Positions 26,172 to 35,700 of a stretch of DNA of 64,000 nt are shown piece after piece. Where the stretch lies: positions 310,001-374,000 of the forward strand of contig NW_020825367.1 in the NCBI RefSeq assembly GCF_003286085.1, in the 5' to 3' direction. Each line of letters begins with the position of its first letter. Position 1 is the first letter of the stretch. The stretch comes from Drosophila persimilis. Taxonomy: Eukaryota; Arthropoda; Insecta; Diptera; Drosophilidae. A program made the translations under genes and the position numbers. The notes under the pieces were generated by a model that saw only the letters and a program-made list of their open reading frames with translations, searched no databases and was not told the origin of the DNA.

Positions 26172-26779
26172 CTATCAACACCAGCAGCAGCAGCAGCAGC
26201 AGCAGCAATAACAGAATCCTAGATAGCAGCGACTACAATAAAATGACCAAAAATAGTTTTAGAGGTAGCATGAGATACAGTACCAATCCTCAATCAACAT
26301 ACTCATCATCACAGCAGCAGAAGCAGCAGCAGCAGAAAGAGAAGCACCATCAGCAACATAATTCTAGTAAAGGTAATAGCGAAAGGAAATCAAAGCCTAG
26401 CAGTAGCAATAAGCAGAACAATAGGGGTAACCATAGTAGAGTAGAGAGCAACCAAACTAGATCTAGGAATCGCACCACTAATCGCACACATCACAACAAC
26501 AGCAGCGGCACCAGCAGCAGCAGCAGCACCACCACCAGCGGCAACAGCAAGAATCAGAAAAAAAAGAACAACAGCAGCAACAATCAGAAAAAGAAGAACA
26601 ACAGCGGCGGCAGCAGCAGTAGCAGCAGCAGTCCACGTGGCATGCAGCGCTACAACACGAATCAATTCGAAAACGATGCAGAGCTCAAGGACTACAAGAG
26701 CAAAATCAAGAACAAATACAACATCGACTATGATCATTCTTTAGATGAAGAATATGAAATAATCGAGGCCATTGAATGA
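22685..26779 (+). CDS. CPAP1-type chitin-binding protein; frame interrupted by one TGA
   Basis: Secreted or membrane-anchored protein with one chitin-binding Peritrophin-A domain (CBM14), predicted to bind chitin in cuticle. Exons: 22685-22909 (75 codons, phase 0 donor GTAAGT), 25639-25761, and 25829 onward. Exon 1 gives a Gln-rich stretch, then a hydrophobic segment around residues 54-71 that is a signal peptide or signal anchor. Exons 2-3 carry the six cysteines of the domain (FNC..RCQ/VWHWC..FLC..RVC..VNC). A TGA at 26039-26041 gives 186 aa, but the same frame stays open to TGA 26777-26779, adding 245 Gln/Asn/Ser/Lys-rich codons with an acidic, non-repetitive end (DEEYEIIEAIE). The extension is either reached by readthrough (432 aa) or joined by removing an 84-nt in-frame intron (404 aa). 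From memory it may correspond to melanogaster CG13675 or CG13676; unverified. The exons are secure but the 3' end is open. Confidence 0.8.
22910..25638 (+). other. Large first coding intron of the CPAP1 gene
   Basis: Donor GTAAGT at 22910; acceptor TTTTTGGCCAG ending at 25638, phase 0. It contains CAG/CAA runs near 23300-23335, (TC)n near 23631-23654, a GGAGCT hexamer array near 24333-24368, GAAATC near 24476-24492 and a (G)n/(C)n-rich patch near 24945-24955. Open frames up to 250 codons cross it but are driven by the repeats, and I see no nested gene. Confidence 0.6.
26036..26119 (+). other. In-frame TGA inside a possible 84-nt intron
   Basis: The segment starts with GTATGA after GAT and ends with GGCAATTTCAG. 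Removing it joins GAT to CAA in phase 0, skips the TGA at 26039, and leaves the frame open to 26779. Its length, 84 nt, is a multiple of three. Against an intron: it is not AT-rich and the donor is weak. Against simple termination: 245 further sense codons follow. Confidence 0.4.
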
Positions 26780-27044
26780 ATTGATTTGGCCGGATACGCG
26801 TTGTTCTCATTGTTTAAAAACATTAAACGATAAAAGATAACCAAAATTGGCGCCAACTTTGTGACCTCTTCTTTGGACTCTGTTCAAATGTTTCCCAAAT
26901 TTTTTTTTTTTTTGTACATACATACATACATATATAAAAATACATCCTTATCATTGTTAAATACCAATCACATTTCATACTCATTTAAATTTGTAAAGAA
27001 AAACGTTTGCTTGTGATGTGAAACAGTAAAGGAATCACACATGA

Positions 27045-27050
27045 AATAAA
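27045..27050 (+). terminator. Poly(A) signal of the first CPAP1 gene
   Basis: AATAAA lies 266 bp after the distal stop codon, in AT-rich sequence (CATGAAATAAAATTTG). Confidence 0.6.
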
Positions 27051-27135
27051 ATTTGAAAAATGAATAACCGCCTCTGAAACGCCTAAATAACGGCTTTAGA
27101 AGAATGAATATAAGCAGTGCAACGAATAACTGTTA

Positions 27136-27275
27136 CAAGCAGTATATGCATAGCAGCCAGCTATTGGTGGTGAGTAGTGCAAGCAGTCCATACATAGCAG
27201 CCAGCTCTTGGTGGTGAGAAGTGCAACGAAGCAGTGTAAGCAGTAGGTTCATATCAGCCAGCTCTTGGTGATATG
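27136..27275. repeat. Three imperfect tandem copies, 45-57 bp unit
   Basis: Each copy contains AAGCAGT, then a CATA/TCATA block, then CAGCCAGCTCTTGGTG. Copies start near 27138, 27181 and 27237. They lie just downstream of the poly(A) signal and have no open frame in common. Confidence 0.75.
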
Positions 27276-27279
27276 TAAC

Positions 27280-30200
27280 TAGCTTAGCTACTAGCTATTG
27301 TCAGCGAGCGCTTAACGTCAGTTAAGCGCCAACGGAAAATAGATGTATTCAACGGAAAATTATATAGAAAACACTAACGTTTCTTCTGCTAATAAGATAC
27401 GTTTATACTTGTTACCTTATTTAATGACACTTTCCCATTTACTAAACATTTCACAAAGTTTTTACATCTGCTTCATCTAAAATCTTTTCGAGGTGCTATA
27501 TAGTCATCCCCCTCACACATTCACCTATCTAGCTGTGAACTTCTTGCTGTTCCGATCCAGTTCCAGTTCGCTTCACCGACAGACAATTTGAGAGAGAGGG
27601 AGAGATTTCTGAGAGCAGCTTTCCAGCTGTCAAAATCATTTGTTTGCACTCTCTTGGCCCGATCGTGTTTTATAATTTATAATTTATTTGTACGGCGATA
27701 GAAAAATGAAATGCCTACGGAAGTGTGGATAAATAATGCGGTAATTATGGCAAACAGTGAAACCGTCTTATCGGAAAGGTTTATTTTCTTTGGAGTTACG
27801 CACGAGAGTGGAAATATTGCCAAGTCAGCTGAAAATTGAGGCTGCGGCGAAGTGCACGAAAAACTGGCCCAAATGGAGGGGGAAGGGGAATGGCTGTCGG
27901 AGCTCTCGAGTGGAATGGTCGCCCTTCACTGGCTCAAGCTCTGGCTTAATGGAAATATAGTAAGATCTGTGAAGGAAGGCAGGAATTATTAAGAAAATGT
28001 TTTGTGGCATACTATGTGGATACCACATCCAAGAAAGCCTTCTCCAGTCAAGAACTTTGCAACGAAGCGCCTCAAAGTTGTGGTAATGACTAGCCTAAAG
28101 AGAACTGTATCCAATCCCCACAAATACTTAAATACAGAAGTATTTAGCCCGAAACCAAACCAGTTACACTCCTCTCCCTCTCTGTCTCTCTAAGACCCCC
28201 GTGACATCCAGCTGCATAACCAAAATTCAAATTCAAATTAGGAGGAAATACTCGGAGTAGAGTTGAAGAAGTAGTTCAAGTTTTGTATGCCAACACCTGA
28301 GACATGCCATTTCCGCATCAAATACAAAACATATCGGTAATTATATACCACATATACTTGTATACCGGTCGCCATCGTACACCTACGCAATGCCACTCGT
28401 TCGTGCATAAGAAATAAGCCTCCAACTGTGATGCGGAAATATCATCGGAGCCCCGGCCCGGCCCGGCACGGTCTTTAGGCAAATGAACGGAGAAACAAAA
28501 TCAAAGCAAACGGAGAAACAAAAGCAGAAAAAAATCCTAATTAAAAGTCAATTCCAATTTCAGTCATTAACCGAAAGCCGAACAAAATTTGACACAATTT
28601 TGTGTACCATTTTGTGGCCCAAAGACACCTCTCCTCTTCTCTCCTCTATCCCCGCAGCACTCCTACCTGAAGCCTCAGGCAAATGTTTTTTTTCTTGACC
28701 ATTCACCGGTGGTATTGGTGGTGTTGGTCACCCACATTCGGGTTTGTTTCCCTACGCCACGTTTTTTAATGGCTAAGACAACCACAAGACAATAATAATG
28801 GCTGCAACGAACTGGTAACTGGAGTCGAGTTAACACCATTTTCATTATGTAAGAGCCTACTCTTGAACAATATTTTTGTTTTATTTCGTTTCGTCTCTTT
28901 GTTACCGCTGGTCTGGTGGGAAGTGTCCACTAATTAATATGCAACTAAATAATTTACAATGTGACGCGAATTTTATGCAAAATATCCTAACGAAATATGA
29001 TCCACACAGAAAGAGAGCTAGAGAGAGAGAGACATATACTAGAGGGGGACATGGAAAGAGAGAAGAGAGAAACAAAATACAAATTATTTCATTAACTTGA
29101 CTTGAAAATGTTGAAATTGTCTTCAACAAATTGCGAAAATTCAATTTATGAACAAGATAGGCATTTTAAGGTGGCATAAAGAATTTTGAATACTCTAGAA
29201 AGTACGGAAAGGGAATCAGAAAAGGAAAGACTTGACGCATATGATGTCTGATCCATGATCATTCATACTATCTCTTAAAATTGTCATCCGATAAGAGAAT
29301 TTTCCAGGTAATGGCAGGTAACGGCTTTGATCTATCATTTTCGCAGAAGAGTAACCAAAAGTAAGCACTACCCCATAGCCAAGAAGAAGAGTAACAATAT
29401 CGGCAAAATGTCAGAAGGTCTTTCAAGGTATCTGGTCTCGAAAAACCGGTAGATCCACGCACACATAATCCCAGCGGTCAGCGGACACCAGAGCGGACAT
29501 CTTGTGATCATCATCATCACTCTACGAGTACGTACGGGTCCGCGTACGAGTGTGTGGAGAGGCTTCTGCTTCTACGAAATCTTCTTAAAGTCTTGCCTTT
29601 GCCTGTCCAGCAGTCACATTGAAACTTGTCCATCCATTATCTCCGTTTCGCTTTGGGTCTCGAGTAGCGGGTCCCTGAGTTTTCCGATTTTATGCGACAA
29701 TTCAACTTCAGCATTTACAAAAGTTTTGCATTCGACCGATGGCCAGGAAGAGACGCACTGGCACTGCCACTGCCACTCGCACTCCTCCTCCTCCTTGATC
29801 ACCAGTGAACGGACGAAGGCAATCCACTTTGTAAATAATTTTTGCAACTGGTTTTTGTATTTTTTTTCTGTCTGCAATGCAACTTGGGGTTTTTTGTGTG
29901 TCGTTCGCATGCGTTTTGAAATTAATGTAAAACATTTCGTTATGGTTTGTTTTCCCTCTAAAAGACTACTCCTCGGGTTTCGAGCAGCCTGTCCATCGGT
30001 GAAGTTGAAGTTGATTTGTGTGCTTAGTATAATTGCTGCGATTATCGAAGAGGATTGCTGAAGAGGAGTCGAGTCGTTTCTGCCTCTCATCTCATCTCAT
30101 CCGCGGTCTTCAGAGTCTGGTCTCTGGTCTCCGGTTGTCTTGCCTCGTTTGGGGTAAGGTTAAGTCGCTTTTCGTTAAGCGATTGTCAAGTGTATTCAAA

Positions 30201-31400
30201 TCCAAAAAGATGCACACTCTTTTTGGCCAGTTTTGACTGGGGTTTGTCTCTTCAATTCGTCAGTTGCTGACAGGAGGGGCAGTGGCGTCGTGTGGTCCGA
30301 AGGGGGGTAAAACGTGAAGTCTCTGGTTCAGGTTGAAGGTGGAATAAAGAGATAGTTCAATATCAGGGTTGATTGATCTTTGATTGATTGATTGACGTTT
30401 AATTTGAATCGTTTTAGATCAGAGTTCGATAGTTAGAGGTTAAAATTTGGGTTTTATTTAAGGAGTTTATTGTGGGACTTGAGAGGTCAATGATACGTTG
30501 AGTATTGTATGGAAATATATGTAAATTTGATGATTTAAGAGAATAAATATACAGAAAAGCATTCCAAAATACACACCGATATCATTTCTAGGCATGAAGG
30601 ATTCTCTACCATCCATAGAACTCCCTTTCACAGAGCTCCGATCTATAGATCACCCATCCCCATCCTCTCCATAGATCTCCTACCCATAGATCTTCTTCAC
30701 TCCTCTCTTTCGAGTCATTACCCAATCTCCATTTGATTCAAGGTTTCCCCCATCCAACAAATTGGATCTTCTTGCGCCCCCGAACATATACATATTTCTC
30801 TCGATTAGCATATAGTCAATTTAATCAAACAACCATTTTCTATGCTAATCAAGCACTTTTGACCTGCCTCAAACCCGCGCACACTAAATTTCCATATAGT
30901 ATACTCCATCGTTGGACAAATCTGCCATTTACTATTTACTATTCACCATTTTGTGGTCACACCTTTTGCTCCAGTTTTCGGGCCATTTTTCGCAATCCAA
31001 TTTGTTTACTCTGCTTGGGATCATCTTCGTTCGTTCGTTCGATTCAAATTAATTTTCAATCAAATTAAGGCGAAATTAGTTTTGTTTTACTTCTACAGGG
31101 AGCCCCGAAGATAAAGCGATTTTCAAAAGAGAAAGAAGAGAAAGAAAGGAAACCAATGCGCGATGCTCTACACAAATTAACATAATTAAGGTGCCTCAAT
31201 GCTCAATGAAAGACGAACCTCAATCAACACCGCTATCGAATGCAAATGAGCCCGAGACCAAATACCAAATACCATCCATGGAGGCGACATCACTCAACGA
31301 GCCGAAAGCCAAATGTGCAGCATCACATCACAGCAGCAGCAAAACTTAAAGCCAACAATTGCATAATATTGTATGCCCGTGAAGACAGCAGGAAGGAGAG
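27280..31400. other. Intergenic, no gene seen
   Basis: No coding frame with domain or codon support. It contains AT-rich stretches, (GA)n near 29015-29028, TTCG copies near 31027-31041 and a TTGA tetramer run near 30367-30393. Frames up to 185 codons near 29.5-30.1 kb on both strands lack codon bias. Confidence 0.6.
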
Positions 31401-31430
31401 GTTGAGGGTAGCAGACACCGGAGGAAGCGT

Positions 31431-31451
31431 TATATAGAGAGGCATTATATA
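31431..31451 (+). promoter_or_regulatory. Two TATA-like sites upstream of the small membrane-protein gene
   Basis: TATATA occurs at 31431-31436 and 31446-31451, about 100-120 bp before the ATG at 31550. A purine-rich AGAGAGTCAGAGAGTC leader lies between. Position and sequence suit a TATA promoter; nothing else is seen. Confidence 0.35.
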
Positions 31452-31549
31452 GACGACCTCATTTACCCATAATCGCAATCGGTTGATCAAAGATTCAGAG
31501 AGTCAGAGAGTCAAAAAGAGAGAGAGAGAGAGGGATACAAACAAACATT

Positions 31550-31813
31550 ATGGATCTATGGGTAATACTACATCAGGTGTGCCTCCATGTGCTGGACGTC
31601 TTCAAGATCTACTTAAAGTTTGCATTCCTCACGCTGATCGTCTATCTGGTGGCCGAGTGGTACATCATACGCTATGGCGCCGAACTGGAGGCCCAACTGG
31701 ATGCCCATCTGGTGGAGGGCGCCGAGCTGCCGGAGGACACCGCCGAGCGGGCCGCCTCGAACAGCACTCTCGGCAAGGTGTTTCGATTTGTGGTGAACTT
31801 TTTCATCCTATAA
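31550..31813 (+). CDS. Small single-pass membrane protein, 87 aa
   Basis: An intronless frame of 87 codons with strong Drosophila codon preference (CTG, GAG, GTG, GCC, AAG). It has one long hydrophobic segment around residues 12-40 (FAFLTLIVYLVAEWYIIRYG at its core), then an acidic/polar stretch with AQLDAHLVEGAELPED, and a hydrophobic end (VVNFFIL). The ATG has A at -3 (ACATTATGG). A TATA-like promoter precedes it and AATAAA follows at 32072. I do not recognise a family. The layout suggests a short membrane peptide that acts by binding a larger membrane protein, but that is inference. It could also be a terminal exon of a longer gene, although no good acceptor is seen right at its start. Confidence 0.7.
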   Translation: MDLWVILHQVCLHVLDVFKIYLKFAFLTLIVYLVAEWYIIRYGAELEAQLDAHLVEGAELPEDTAERAASNSTLGKVFRFVVNFFIL

Positions 31814-32071
31814 ACAGGTGATGGTGATGGTGATGGATCGACTGAATCGAACCGAACCGAACTGAACCCAGTAGCCAACAATCCACTGAAACCAAGGTCA
31901 ATCACGAAGTGGAATCGGTTTTCTGTCTTTCGCGGAATTGTAATTCGATTCAGCGTTCAGCAGGCAGCAGGCAACATCTCAAGGCTCCGCCCCGTTAAGA
32001 GAATGTAAAAAACTTATGATACAATCGAACCAGTTGCATTAAACCACAACAACAACAACAAAAACAAAAAC

Positions 32072-32077
32072 AATAAA
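32072..32077 (+). terminator. Poly(A) signal of the 87-aa gene
   Basis: AATAAA within an ACA/AAC-rich 3' sequence, about 260 bp after the stop. Confidence 0.55.
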
Positions 32078-32644
32078 ACAATAACAATAAGGAGCTGTAA
32101 AAAACAAGTTGAACGGCTTTTTACTGGGGACTGTGGTTACAAAGGGGATGGGGTTGGGGTTGGGGGCTGAGGCTGAGGCTGGGACTGGGGTGGAGGGTTC
32201 CTTGATATAATTACAACAAAATTTACATTGCATTTGGATTTCTTTTGGTCAACAGAATTACAGACTAACAATGACTCAAAACAGATTTTAGGGTGAGGCT
32301 GGCACGAATTTGGGCCAATTGTTGAAAGAACCGAAAACAAAAGAACAGTCACCACGGGACCGCCAGAAATTCCAATAAAAAACAGAGTATTTGTGCACTT
32401 AATTTAAATGCAAAATAAACTGAAATTTTGTACTTTTTTGGGGGTACTTTGGGTACTTTGTGAGCAACATTCAGCAGAGCTGGAGATCCTTTGTTGAATT
32501 TGAAATGTTCAAAAGGTAGAAGACCCACGGAGTACTTGTGGCTGAGCACTGAGTGCTACCGCAAACGGTACTCTTATAAGACCCATAAAATTGATATAAA
32601 TAACAATTGGTATTATCTGATCTTTTGGAGATGTGGCAGTACCT

Positions 32645-32860
32645 CTACTTAGGTGTAAAGAACAGGACAGAGAGCGCCATTGCCTTAAAGAGTAAAGACT
32701 TTTTCTCCATCTTCGCCAAGCCTTCAGCTGTGCACAGAATATAAAGGGGCCGATGGTCTGAACAGCTTATTCTTCGATGGGGTTTGACGTCCTCAAACAT
32801 GGCCTGTATCTTCTGAGCCTCGTCCTCAGCGGTCTCTGAGACAAAGACACGAGCCACCAT
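32645..32860 (-). CDS. Unrecognised small ORF, 71 aa, coding-like
   Basis: The frame from ATG 32860 to TAG 32645 reads as normal, non-repetitive protein (for example VSETAEDEAQKIQAMFEDVK and SDHRPLYILCTAEGLAKMEK) with many C/G-ending codons. A TTTATAC box lies about 70 bp upstream on the same strand. I recognise no domain. It could be a small gene, a retained fragment of a decayed gene, or chance. It lies alone between the 87-aa gene and a non-coding stretch. Confidence 0.35.
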   Translation of the reverse strand: MVARVFVSETAEDEAQKIQAMFEDVKPHRRISCSDHRPLYILCTAEGLAKMEKKSLLFKAMALSVLFFTPK

Positions 32861-32869
32861 TCTCGACCG

Positions 32870-34391
32870 GACTCTTCGGACTCCGTTAGGTTGTGCTCTA
32901 TGTGGCGCTATGTCTTTTCTAGTATAAACATTGTATCGAATAAAGAAGGAAGAGTCCTAAAAAGAGTCATAAAATTCTCTTAACAACCCATCAACTGTTC
33001 CGTGGGTGATCACGGCTGTTGAGGTAGTTACATCGCAAATTTTGTTTATGAGTGGCCCCCAATACAATACCTAATTTTTGTCTCATGCTAAATACAAAAA
33101 CCCTGTCGCACAGTGTTATTATTTGTCTGCACTTTTTACGGCATTAGGAGACGACAGAAGAGCTTACATTAAAGGCTGTGCAAATCGGAAGCCCAAATCT
33201 TTGGCTTCTCCCAGAGCTCCAGGCTCCACCATTTCTTCGTAAAAGTTCCATTAGCCACCACATAAAATCTCCACAGACCAGAGCTAATCCGACTACCATT
33301 TGAGGCAAGTATTATAATAAAAATTACCCCCAAAAATTACTTTTTTATCAGGGGACTATCTAAAGCAGCGAAACATTAGTGGAACGATCGATCTGTAATG
33401 GTGCAGAGGAGGTAGTAGTAGGTTGTTGAAATGCTGGTTGGTTGCTTGGTTTGGTGGTTTTTTTTTTTGTCGACCAGTTAAGTTAAGTTAAGTTACAACA
33501 CGTTGACGCTGACGTTGTCGCCGTCGCCGTCGCTGTCGCTGTCGCAGTCACCGTCGCAGACGCAGACGCAGTGGTAGTGTGTGCTACCTGCAACTGCCAC
33601 TGCCACTAATGTGGAATACCGGTTCAACAAACCGTTCAGCAACAAGCAACAAGCGACAGCCGACGAGCGGCGACCCACACACACAGTGCTCCCATTCTCA
33701 TACAGATATGGGGAGAGACCAGATACAGTATATAGAGGAGTGGAGTAGGGAGTATGGAGCATGGGGTGTGGGGTATGGGGTATGGGGTACGGGGTATCTG
33801 TGTAAGTGGAATGGATGAACGTGTAACTAGATCGGAGGCACACGCCGCAGCGGGCAGCACTCGACAATTCCATTCCGCATGCTACAGATACTCGTACGAG
33901 AAGCGGTTTTGGGTCTGTTCCAATTTGAATACCAAACAAACAAAAAAACAGTCGCCGACTTGAGTTCAATCCGCTTGAGTAGAGATTGCTTTTGGAATTG
34001 AGTTTAGTTTTTCCAAATTCAACTTTCACACACGGAACGAAACGCAGATGCAGATGCAGATGCAGTGCAGTGGCAGTGCAGTGGCAGTGCAGTACTTTGT
34101 GACGCAATGGAGAGACAGAGGCGGAGATACATACGTACATATATGCCATAATCCCCCCCATCGACTGATTGATTCCCCGAGCGAACAGAGTCTCGTTAAT
34201 GCTTAGCATTATTTTGCATTCGTATCGAAATCCAAACTGCACTCCAAATGGCCTACGGCTGCGTCTGCTCGTCCAACATTTAATTGCTAAACGAAGCGAG
34301 CCACTCGAGCGGACCACGGACCGCGGACCATGCGGCGTATGCGCAATAATTCATGAGCCGTTTAAATTATTTTTGGTTTATTTTCGGTCTT

Positions 34392-34427
<36 letters not shown>

Positions 34428-35620
34428 CTAATGCCTTGGCAGATGGCTTAGTGTCGGGGTTTTGGGCCAAGACTCGGTTCATTAATTGAACTGTAACCGT
34501 CATTTTGGATGGCTTTTTGCTATTGTTTCCCATTATGTCATTGCGGTCAGCGTCAGAGGAAAGGCGGAGGAAAAGGCATTCGAAGACTTGTACAAATACA
34601 TCATGCATATTAGTTGGTAATCGATAATAGATCATGAGCAATTTGTTAAGTAATTTATAAACAGGGCGAACAAAAAGAGCCAAACAATGGATAAAAGGGA
34701 GGTAAAATACATTGTCATTACAATTGTTCCTTGTCTCTCTTTAAATGAAATATTTCATTGCATTTCATTGTGTCCATGCCTTTAACATAATTTTAAAACT
34801 TTAAAAAAACCTTCCATCGAAATTCCCTTAAAAAAAATAGTAACAATTATGCCACAAATTGCTCACTTTGGGGGGACAAGACAGGCATTAATTTTTGTTA
34901 CATTTTTACCATATTTTGCAAGAAAAATGAGTCTGGGTAAAAAATCTTAATCAGTAAACCTGTTAAGCACGATTATCGAGCAGCGGCGCACACGAGGCCC
35001 GCTCCAAATGCAGAGCAAAGTCACAGGGAAAAGGCACAACAAGCCACTCAGAAAAGCAAAAGAAGCAAAGACGCAAAGTCACAGAAGCAAAAGTACGGAT
35101 CAAAGGTATAGAAGGTCTGTGCTTCTGCAAAAGTTCCAGAAGAAACGCTACTGTGCAAAAGCAAATATCATCATACAAGCATAAGCCATCAAAGTCACAA
35201 AAGCAAAGTCCTAAAAGCCAACTCAAAGAGAAGCAAAGACACAACATGCAAAGACACGAAGAAAAGCTCAACCTCTAACTTTAAGTGAGAGAGCGAGAGC
35301 GAGAGAGAGGCAAGACTTATGCTTGCGCTCTACTGCTTTGCGGCTCTGCTGCTCTGCTGCTCTCTTGGGCTGCTTTTGCGGTGACAACGTGCAGAGCATG
35401 CGCAAAGCGCAAAGCCGCTGCCGCTGCCGATGCCGATGCCGTCGAAGCGGCAATAAACCTGTTTCGAGTGGAGCATGCGCATGCGCGGTGGCCGCAGACG
35501 AACCAAAATTAGCGACGAAGAGAGCTTTCGGGGGTAGAAAAAGCAAAGGCAAAAGGCAAAAAGCAAAAAGCAAAACCGAATTCCCATTTTTGTGCCAACC
35601 TCGCGAGTTGGCCAATACGA
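32870..35620. other. Intergenic with short tandem repeats
   Basis: No gene is supported. Repeats: TTAAG near 33477-33497; GTCGCY hexamers near 33513-33570; a GGGGTATG 8-mer array near 33755-33800; GCAGTG-type copies near 34060-34095; (TG)n at about 34390-34426. The 274-codon minus frame at 33.5-34.3 kb is a product of these repeats. Confidence 0.6.
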
Positions 35621-35629
35621 TCTGCAACT

Positions 35630-35694
35630 TCAGACTTCAGACTGCAAGCGGTCAGCCAGGTGAACGGCAGCGAACACAGCCCCTCTCGCATAAA
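35630..35694 (+). other. Candidate non-coding first exon of the second CPAP1 gene
   Basis: The segment rich in CTTCAGACT-like initiator motifs ends at AAA/GTAAGT (35695-35700), a consensus donor. The next strong acceptor on this strand leading to a coding ATG is CTTCATTTCAG ending at 42013, so this could be the first exon of that gene with a 6.3-kb intron. This is inference from splice motifs only. Confidence 0.25.
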
Positions 35695-35700
35695 GTAAGT

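Noticed and set aside
29504..30090. 185- and 158-codon frames on opposite strands
   Set aside because: No codon bias, no domain, and they overlap each other antisense.
33493..34317. 274-codon minus frame
   Set aside because: Built on hexamer and 8-mer tandem repeats (Asp/Ser/Gly and Pro/His/Thr runs); no natural protein features.
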